In this document: piece after piece, positions 8,405 to 12,221 of the stretch | How positions within the stretch are numbered: the first letter of the stretch is position 1 | Layout of the letters: every line of letters begins with the position of its first letter | DNA from: Butyrivibrio sp. | Lineage (GTDB): Bacteria; Bacillota_A; Clostridia; Lachnospirales; Lachnospiraceae | DNA length: 12,221 nt | Assembly: GCA_024690635.1 (NCBI GenBank) | Contig: JAILOW010000201.1 | Location: 1 to 12,221, forward strand | Direction of reading: 5' to 3' | The notes under the pieces: model-generated | What the model saw: only the letters and a program-made list of their open reading frames with translations | Databases searched by the model: none | What the model was told of the DNA's origin: nothing | Position numbers and translations under genes: made by a program

Positions 8405-8556
8405 GCGCGAAAGCAATGAGCTGTGCATAAATAAAAAGGAAACACAATGTGGGAGCTCGCTCACACTAAAGTGTTTCCTTTTTTATTTATATAGGGCGAA
8501 TGCCCGCGAACGAGAAACGGCGTTGCCGTTTCTCTTGCGCAGCTCATTGTCTCTCG
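8405..8556. repeat. Multi-branched inverted-repeat element
   Basis: Outer arms 8414-8427 and 8536-8549 (CAATGAGCTGTGCA with TGCGCAGCTCATTG) pair over 14 positions with one G-T pair, and weaker pairing continues outward to about 8405 and 8556. Inside, three hairpins follow almost without gaps: 8427-8445 with 8471-8490 (about 19 bp, one extra T) holding a smaller hairpin; GGGC-GAAT-GCCC at 8494-8505; and a perfect 10-bp stem with 3-base loop at 8512-8534. No coding frame is convincing. It could be a structured RNA read through from the tRNA promoter, or a small non-coding mobile repeat; the sequence alone does not decide. Confidence 0.75.
8438..8484 (+). terminator. Probable bidirectional terminator inside the element
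   Basis: GGAAACAC (8438-8445) pairs with GTGTTTCC (8471-8478), with an inner imperfect hairpin GTGGGAGC/GCTCACAC, and is followed by six T (8479-8484). The five A before the left arm give a T run on the opposite strand too. It would stop the tRNA transcript before the gene at 8627. Confidence 0.6.
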
Positions 8557-8566
8557 CCCCATCTCA

Positions 8567-8595
8567 TTGCCACCCCTTTCCCCAGATGCTATAAT
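8567..8595 (+). promoter_or_regulatory. Strong sigma-A promoter for the membrane protein gene
   Basis: TTGCCA (8567-8572), exactly 17 bases, then TATAAT (8590-8595), with the extended -10 TG at 8587-8588. The predicted start is near 8602, which rules out the in-frame ATG at 8594 as the translation start and supports the ATG at 8627. Confidence 0.8.
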
Positions 8596-8626
8596 GTCTA
8601 CAAAAGCGACCAAAGGAGTTCCATCG

Positions 8627-8953
8627 ATGCCCGCCACTCATAACGTCATAAAAGGTATGCTGACAGCAAGCGCTCTAATTATTTTCGTGGGACTATCTAT
8701 GCTCGTCTATGGCTATCTTCACAGAGACGGCACCACCGTTCAACAGGCTCACATTCCAGCCGGCATTGCCGTTATCCTGATGGGCGCCCTGATCGGAATA
8801 ACTCCTTTTCTATCTGTTGATGTTCTTTGCGGCGCGCTTGTGGTTGGATTCATCTTTATGGTGGGCATATACCACATTTCCAAAAACATTCAGATCAAAC
8901 GCAGAATGGATGCCGCAAGACAACGACAACGCGAAAACGCTAGGAAAGACTGA
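8627..8953 (+). CDS. Small three-helix membrane protein, unknown function
   Basis: I do not recognise this 108-residue protein. Start: ATG at 8627 has AAAGGAG 8 bases upstream and lies downstream of the predicted transcription start; longer in-frame starts overlap the promoter. Hydrophobic helices are at residues about 11-32, 43-64 and 66-84. The loop between the first two is short and polar (RDGTTVQQAH). The C-terminal 24 residues are strongly basic and charged (KRRMDAARQRQRENARKD), so by the positive-inside rule the tail is probably cytoplasmic. No conserved catalytic motif is visible. It has its own promoter and terminator, so it is a one-gene unit. Its last 14 bases overlap the 3' end of the convergent metallopeptidase gene. 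Confidence 0.8.
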   Translation: MPATHNVIKGMLTASALIIFVGLSMLVYGYLHRDGTTVQQAHIPAGIAVILMGALIGITPFLSVDVLCGALVVGFIFMVGIYHISKNIQIKRRMDAARQRQRENARKD

Positions 8954-9512
8954 TCTCCTTCAGTCTTTTTCTTTTGTCCTTATAATCCGGTATCACCTTC
9001 TCCACCTCCGCCCAGAATCTCGGCGAATGATTCATCTCTTTTCTATGGCATAACTCATGTACCACCACATAATCAATGATCTCATCAGGCATCTTCATAA
9101 GCAGACAGTTAAAGTTCAGATTTCCCTTTGCAGAACAGCTTCCCCACCTGCTTTTTTGCATTCTGATGGTGATCCTTCCGTAGGTAACCCCCATCTGCGC
9201 AGCATATCTGTGAACCTTTGCGGGAATGACGCTTCTGGCCTTGTCCATAAGAAGGCTCACTTCCTGTTTGGACAGTGATCCCACATCCATGCCTTTCCCG
9301 TCACCCGCATTGTCTCCACCTGCGTCTGTACTTGCTTTTTTCCTGGCTTCCATCTTCTTAAGGCTTCTGTCTATCCAATCTGCCTTTTCTCCGATGAACC
9401 TGTTTATCTCTTTGACACTAAGGCGCTTTGGCGCTCTTACGATCACCCGCATGTCACTTGTGACCTCTATCGACAACGACCTCCTGTCGCTTCGTATCAG
9501 CTCTATATTCAT
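8940..9512 (-). CDS. YgjP-like (DUF45) zinc metallopeptidase
   Basis: A 190-residue protein of the YgjP-like/DUF45 family, often annotated as SprT- or M48-like. The N-terminal half carries the usual IRSDRRSLSIEV and RVIVRAPKRL strands (6-31). Residues about 57-78 are a Gly/Asp-rich flexible stretch. SRWGSCS (121-127) is the family signature before the active site. The zinc site is VVHELCH (150-156, H152, E153, H156) with H162 in the following MNHSPRFW. No signal peptide, so cytoplasmic. Substrate unknown in this organism. The ATG at 9512 has only a distant AAGGG, so translation may be weak. It is convergent with the membrane protein gene (14-base overlap) and divergent from the Rpn gene. Confidence 0.93.
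   Translation of the reverse strand: MNIELIRSDRRSLSIEVTSDMRVIVRAPKRLSVKEINRFIGEKADWIDRSLKKMEARKKASTDAGGDNAGDGKGMDVGSLSKQEVSLLMDKARSVIPAKVHRYAAQMGVTYGRITIRMQKSRWGSCSAKGNLNFNCLLMKMPDEIIDYVVVHELCHRKEMNHSPRFWAEVEKVIPDYKDKRKRLKEISLS
8945..8975 (+). terminator. Intrinsic terminator of the membrane protein gene
   Basis: AAAGACTGA (8945-8953) pairs perfectly with TCAGTCTTT (8960-8968) across a 6-base loop and is followed by TTCTTTT. The left arm contains the stop codon of the membrane protein gene, and the whole hairpin lies in the final codons of the opposing metallopeptidase gene. Confidence 0.82.
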
Positions 9513-9548
9513 AGCATTTCAGCCCTTTCCGCTTTCATATCTTTTCCC

Positions 9549-9554
9549 ATTATA
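9549..9554 (-). promoter_or_regulatory. -10 box for the metallopeptidase gene
   Basis: A perfect TATAAT on the minus strand, 37 bases before the ATG at 9512. No good -35 box is seen at 17 bases (TTGGAA occurs at about 19), so the promoter may be weak or activator-dependent. The CTTAAG repeats lie directly upstream. Confidence 0.5.
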
Positions 9555-9583
9555 ACCCATCGCCGCACGATATTTCCAAACTG

Positions 9584-9631
9584 AATTTCTTAAGAAAACT
9601 TAAGAAATTTCGACGGTAAATCTTAAGATTT
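9584..9631. promoter_or_regulatory. Triple CTTAAG palindrome array, possible operator
   Basis: An 11-bp perfect inverted repeat (AATTTCTTAAG 9584-9594, CTTAAGAAATT 9599-9609, loop AAAA) is followed by a 14-base perfect palindrome AAATCTTAAGATTT (9618-9631). The three CTTAAG cores start at 9589, 9599 and 9622. The array sits between two divergent -10 boxes (9549-9554 minus, 9638-9643 plus), where a regulator could affect both genes. No candidate regulator gene is in the window. Confidence 0.55.
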
Positions 9632-9634
9632 GGC

Positions 9635-9643
9635 TGGTATAAT
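9635..9643 (+). promoter_or_regulatory. Extended -10 promoter of the Rpn gene
   Basis: TGGTATAAT gives a full extended -10 (TATAAT at 9638-9643). The -35 region is poor (GGTAAA-like). The start would be near 9650, giving an unusually long leader of about 93 bases. Confidence 0.6.
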
Positions 9644-9650
9644 CATTTTT

Positions 9651-9690
9651 CGTGGAGTTCTTCCACGTTCAAGAAACGGCCCGGCGTTCT
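9651..9690 (+). other. Hairpins in the Rpn mRNA leader
   Basis: CGTGGA (9651-9656) pairs with TCCACG (9662-9667) directly at the predicted 5' end of the transcript. A weaker bulged hairpin (AGAA-CG with CG-TTCT) covers 9672-9690. The ribosome binding site at 9728-9735 is outside both, so a riboswitch is not indicated; a 5'-end stability role is possible. Confidence 0.35.
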
Positions 9691-9742
9691 GCCATGGGCT
9701 GGATTTCAACATATTTTATCAAACAACAAGGAGGTATTTTGT

Positions 9743-10543
9743 TTGTACAATGAAAAACTAAATTATGAGAATGCCACCGGCCCCATCGAGTACGGCATGA
9801 CGGTAGACTACATGTTCCGCGTGGTACTTCAAAAGAGTAAGCCTGCGCTTAAGGGCCTGGTCATGAGCATCCTTCGTCTTCAGGAGGAAGAGATTGATGA
9901 TGTCGTCGTCCTCAATCCCATCAATCCGGGAGAACACATCTCGGATAAAGAGATCCGAATGGATGTAAGAGTACTGTTAAACGATGACACAAAACTAGAT
10001 CTTGAGATGCAGGTTAAGAACAACAAGGACTGGCCGGAAAGATCGGTAGTCTATCTCTGCAGGGAATTTGATTCACTGTCTGTGGGAGAAGATTATGAAC
10101 AAGTCAAAAGCATTTATCAGATAGGATTTCTTGATTTTAATCTCTTCGATGATCATCCGGAATTCTGCGGAAGATATCAGCTAAGGAACGAAAAAGACGG
10201 CTATCTCTACTCTAGTAAGCTAAATCTCTGCGTGGTACAATTAAATCACACAGAACTGGCAACAGATGAAGACAGAGCCTATGGTATCGATAAATGGGCC
10301 AAGGTCTTTAAAGCATCTACATGGGAGGAACTGAAGATGGTAGCACAGAATAACGAATTCATGTCTGCAACTGCTGAATCTATATTTCTTGCCAATCAGG
10401 ACTACAATGTCCGTAAAGTCATCAGAGAACGCCAGGAACATGAGATGTATGTTGAACGATTGAAGGAGAAGGTAGATACACTCGAAGATGAGAACGCCTC
10501 TCTCCGCAAACTCCTGGAAGAGCACGGTATTAAGGCACCGTAA
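9743..10543 (+). CDS. Rpn-family PD-(D/E)XK nuclease / putative transposase
   Basis: A 266-residue protein of the Rpn/PDDEXK_2 family, in which E. coli members (RpnA-E) are DNA endonucleases that promote RecA-independent recombination. The start is TTG at 9743, 7 bases after a perfect AAGGAGGT; the nearby ATG at 9750 is out of frame and stops at once. The N-terminus GPIEYGMTVDYMFRVVLQ is the usual entry to the domain. Candidate metal-site residues are D74 in RMDVRV and E88/Q90 in LDLEMQV, the D...E-x-Q/K pattern of the fold. Residues about 184-215 (KWAKVFKASTWEELKM onward) are the helical second domain. Residues about 226-261 form a charged coiled coil. An internal ribosome binding site and in-frame ATG at 10337 could produce a short C-terminal form. 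The IS starts about 65 bases downstream. Confidence 0.92.
   Translation: MYNEKLNYENATGPIEYGMTVDYMFRVVLQKSKPALKGLVMSILRLQEEEIDDVVVLNPINPGEHISDKEIRMDVRVLLNDDTKLDLEMQVKNNKDWPERSVVYLCREFDSLSVGEDYEQVKSIYQIGFLDFNLFDDHPEFCGRYQLRNEKDGYLYSSKLNLCVVQLNHTELATDEDRAYGIDKWAKVFKASTWEELKMVAQNNEFMSATAESIFLANQDYNVRKVIRERQEHEMYVERLKEKVDTLEDENASLRKLLEEHGIKAP
10337..10543 (+). CDS. Possible internal in-frame short Rpn product
   Basis: ATG at 10337 (Met199 of the Rpn protein) is in frame and has GGAGGAA at 10324-10330, about 6 bases upstream, which is a proper ribosome binding geometry. Translation would give 68 residues: the end of the helical domain plus the coiled coil, without the nuclease core. In E. coli, short C-terminal Rpn forms from internal starts have been reported to inhibit the full-length nuclease. 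Caution: GGGAGGAA is also simply the codons for Trp-Glu-Glu in a conserved motif. Confidence 0.4.
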   Translation: MVAQNNEFMSATAESIFLANQDYNVRKVIRERQEHEMYVERLKEKVDTLEDENASLRKLLEEHGIKAP

Positions 10544-10608
10544 GCGCAAATGAAAATTTTACACCAAATAGTATTCCCCTTGTTGATTGTCAAGTAAAAT
10601 TGATCCAC
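10544..10608. other. Short spacer between the Rpn gene and the IS
   Basis: This 65-base stretch holds no reading frame and no clear terminator for the Rpn gene. Read-through into the IS (antisense to its transposase) is therefore possible, unless the subterminal hairpin at 10619-10658 stops it. Confidence 0.5.
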
Positions 10609-10609
10609 T

Positions 10610-10633
10610 GAGGGTGCGGACGTTTTCTTGGAC
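10610..10633 (+). repeat. Left terminal inverted repeat of the IS
   Basis: Read inward, GAGGGTGCGGAC, six unmatched bases, then TTGGAC. The first 12 and last 6 bases match the right repeat exactly. Confidence 0.88.
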
Positions 10634-10658
10634 TAAGCAATTAATCCAAGAAAACGTC
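10619..10658. repeat. Subterminal 14-bp hairpin over the transposase stop codon
   Basis: GACGTTTTCTTGGA (10619-10632) and TCCAAGAAAACGTC (10645-10658) are perfectly complementary with a 12-base loop that contains the transposase stop codon (10633-10635). The outer arm is the inner half of the terminal repeat. No T run follows on either strand, so it is not a classical terminator. Confidence 0.75.
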
Positions 10659-12177
10659 TATACTCAATTGGGCTCATGGCTCCAAGTGACATTTTTATTC
10701 TACTCGTTGAATACCAACGTATGTAGTTATCTAATATATCAATAAATTCATCGATAGATGTATATGTCCATGAATGATTGTAAAACATTTCATTCTTAAG
10801 GCGACCAAAGAATGCTTCACAAGCTGCATTGTCAGGAGAACAACCTTTTTTAGACATTGATCGAGTGAGCCCCGCATTCTCCATCCGGTCAATCCAACCC
10901 GGCCATCTGTAATGAGCTCCGCGATCTGTGTGAATGATTGGATGAACACCTTCAGGCATGTTTTCAATAGCTATATCAAGCATTGTATTTACAAGCTCTG
11001 CATTCGGCGCTGTTCCAATAGTCCATGCAACTGGCAGGCCATCAAAGCAATCAATAATTGGTGATAAATATACTTTTCCGGCAGGGATGTGAAACTCAGT
11101 AATATCTGTTAGCCATTTTTCATTAGGTGCTGAAGCTCTGAAATTACGATTGATAATGTTAGGGACAGCCTCTGAGATTTCACCTTGATATGAACTGTAT
11201 TTTCTTATTCTTACCTTTTTGATAGTAAGCCTTTCTTCCCTCATTAGTCTTCGAATTACTTTTTCGGAAACAGTTATAGTTCTTCTCTTTAATACTGCAT
11301 GAACACGACGGTATCCATATGTTTCTCCAGATTCAGAAAAAATACTAGTTATAAGTTCTCTTATAACAGCATATTTTTCAGGCTTTTTTTGTATGCTATG
11401 TTGATAAAAATAACTACTTTTAGAGATATTCATAAGTTCTAAAAGTTCTTTTAGGCAATAATCATTTCTGAGGGCATCAATTATTATTGCCTTTTCGCAA
11501 TTTGGTAATGTTTGTAATTTGATGCCCTTTGCTTTTTTTATTAGCTCAGTTGCCTTTTCGAGAGCGTCTTTTTCAAGCTGTAATCTATGAACCTGTTGTT
11601 TCAATAGCATTGCTTGATGTTCAAGATCGGATACTTGAGTGGATAAATCTTCGTAAGTAGAAAGCTTGGTGTCCATTTTGAAACGTTCTCCCATTGGAAT
11701 TAGTTGGTTTTTCCACTTATAGAGAGAACTAGCACTTACACCTATATCTTGAGCAACTTCCAAGGCTGTTCCTTCTCTGCAAGTAAGTCGTATTGAGGCA
11801 ACCACCTTATCATTATACGAATATTTTCTAAGAGTTGAACCCTTTAGTGCTGATTGGGCTCTGGTTGGAATATGCTCATCAAGCCATTTTGTTAAAACAC
11901 TATGGCTTGGATAGCCTAGTTCTCTACAAGTAAAGGCTACATTCATACCATTATTTAACCAATGGTCAACTGCTTTTTTTATTTGTTCATTAGAGAATTT
12001 TGGTACCCTGCTTTTGTATTGTGGTTCATTAAGCTTTCCATTATCTTCAAACTCTCTTATCCATTGTCTTAGTGTGTTACGAGATCCTGGATAACCAAGT
12101 AGTCTGATTGTTTTTCTGTGACTTCTGAGTTTTAGAAAGGTATCGATAGCCATCTGTTTCTGGTCTAGTGTGTACAT
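10633..12177 (-). CDS. IS3-family transposase, single fused ORF
   Basis: A 514-residue DDE transposase. Three helix-turn-helix-like units (about 21-40, 79-99 and 137-159) and a leucine-zipper helix (178-215) form the OrfA-like half. An HTH_21-like segment (about 233-285) leads to the integrase core, with D358 (WLTDITEF), D418 (IIHTDRGAHY) and E454 (NAACEAFFGRLKNE). D418 and E454 are separated by 35 residues, the IS3 D(35)E spacing. The ATG at 12177 has AAGGAG 8 bases upstream. Most IS3 elements split this protein into two frames joined by -1 frameshifting at an A-run; here both halves are in one frame through an A7 run (11533-11539). All catalytic residues are present, so it may be active. 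Confidence 0.96.
   Translation of the reverse strand: MYTLDQKQMAIDTFLKLRSHRKTIRLLGYPGSRNTLRQWIREFEDNGKLNEPQYKSRVPKFSNEQIKKAVDHWLNNGMNVAFTCRELGYPSHSVLTKWLDEHIPTRAQSALKGSTLRKYSYNDKVVASIRLTCREGTALEVAQDIGVSASSLYKWKNQLIPMGERFKMDTKLSTYEDLSTQVSDLEHQAMLLKQQVHRLQLEKDALEKATELIKKAKGIKLQTLPNCEKAIIIDALRNDYCLKELLELMNISKSSYFYQHSIQKKPEKYAVIRELITSIFSESGETYGYRRVHAVLKRRTITVSEKVIRRLMREERLTIKKVRIRKYSSYQGEISEAVPNIINRNFRASAPNEKWLTDITEFHIPAGKVYLSPIIDCFDGLPVAWTIGTAPNAELVNTMLDIAIENMPEGVHPIIHTDRGAHYRWPGWIDRMENAGLTRSMSKKGCSPDNAACEAFFGRLKNEMFYNHSWTYTSIDEFIDILDNYIRWYSTSRIKMSLGAMSPIEYRRFLGLIA
11533..11539 (-). other. A7 slippery run at the OrfA/OrfB-like junction
   Basis: On the coding strand seven A followed by G (codons ATA AAA AAA GCA, residues 213-216) sit just where IS150-type elements carry their A6G frameshift site. 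Frame 0 stays open; slippage by one base either way meets a stop within about 20 codons, giving an OrfA-like protein of roughly 235 residues. Confidence 0.6.
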
Positions 12178-12197
12178 GATGCGAACTCCTTCATTTT

Positions 12198-12221
12198 GTC
12201 CAAATTTTTGTCCGCACCCTC
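12198..12221 (-). repeat. Right terminal inverted repeat of the IS
   Basis: Read inward from the window edge on the minus strand it gives GAGGGTGCGGAC, six bases, TTGGAC, matching the left repeat at the same 18 positions. It lies 20 bases upstream of the transposase ATG. Confidence 0.88.

Larger units (their letters stand above)
10609..12221 (-). mobile_element. IS3-family insertion sequence, right end at window edge
   Basis: The element is bounded by inverted repeats (GAGGGTGCGGAC at 10610-10621 and its complement at 12210-12221) and holds one intact transposase gene. On the left the repeat is preceded by T, giving the TG end typical of the family; on the right the matching CA would finish at 12222, one base beyond the window. 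Length is then about 1.6 kb. Its base composition is visibly more A/T-rich than the genes to the left, as expected of recently acquired DNA. Target-site duplication cannot be checked because the right flank is missing. The ends could lie further out than I place them. Confidence 0.88.

Noticed and set aside
8358..8556. tRNA attachment site of an integrated element
   Set aside because: No copy of the tRNA 3' end and no integrase gene occur downstream in the window.
8259..8594. A 111-codon plus-strand frame running through the tRNA
   Set aside because: It crosses the tRNA gene and the hairpin element, so its sequence is dictated by those structures.
8567..8626. Upstream in-frame starts for the small membrane protein (8567, 8594)
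   Set aside because: They overlap the -35 and -10 boxes and would not be on the transcript; the ATG at 8627 has a good ribosome binding site.
9650..9742. A riboswitch in the long Rpn leader
   Set aside because: Only two small hairpins are seen, neither reaching the ribosome binding site, and there is no terminator/antiterminator pair or known aptamer motif.
1..12221. CRISPR array
   Set aside because: No regularly spaced direct repeats and no cas genes are present.

Overview
The window looks like chromosomal DNA of a low- to mid-GC Gram-positive bacterium of the Clostridia, most likely the family Lachnospiraceae (Butyrivibrio/Pseudobutyrivibrio-like). The reasons are strong AGGAGG-type ribosome binding sites, ATG and TTG starts, compact U-tailed intrinsic terminators, a DUF6240-like protein next to a flagellar-type promoter, and an Rpn/PD-(D/E)XK gene and IS3 transposase of kinds common there. 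The species is an inference; no 16S rRNA or other species marker is present.

Layout. (1) Positions 1-1248, minus strand: a large protein without its C-terminal end, resembling the DUF6240 family. (2) Positions 1276-8101, minus strand: a compact unit read tatD -> rsmA/ksgA -> a 1023-residue TPR/acidic/degenerate-ATPase protein -> glgB. It starts at a -10 box near 8100 and ends at a clear intrinsic terminator at 1276-1306. Gaps inside it are 13, about 41 and 22 bases. A sigma-28-like promoter for the DUF6240-like gene lies on the 3' end of glgB, so its predicted start point falls inside the glgB terminator stem. (3) Positions 8185-8556, plus strand: an A/T-rich promoter, tRNA-Lys(CTT), a short hairpin, and then a roughly 150-base element that can fold into a closed multi-branch structure. 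(4) Positions 8567-8975, plus strand: a strong promoter, a 108-residue three-helix membrane protein and its terminator. Its 3' end overlaps a convergent YgjP-like zinc metallopeptidase gene (8940-9512, minus). (5) Positions 9513-9742: a divergent promoter region with three CTTAAG palindromes. (6) Positions 9743-10543, plus strand: an Rpn-family nuclease gene with a well-placed internal ribosome binding site and in-frame start. (7) Positions 10609-12221, minus strand: an A/T-richer IS3-family insertion sequence with a single 514-codon transposase. Its outer right end lies at or just past the window edge.

How the parts fit. The tatD-rsmA-TPR-glgB run mixes nucleic-acid and ribosome housekeeping with an uncharacterised large protein and a glycogen enzyme; no shared pathway is visible, so co-transcription is the only supported link. 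The right third (tRNA, structured element, Rpn gene, IS) has the character of an accessory region. The best candidates for new biology are the structured element at 8405-8556, the possible intragenic short product of the Rpn gene, and the TPR protein with its ATPase-like but catalytically degenerate C-terminus.
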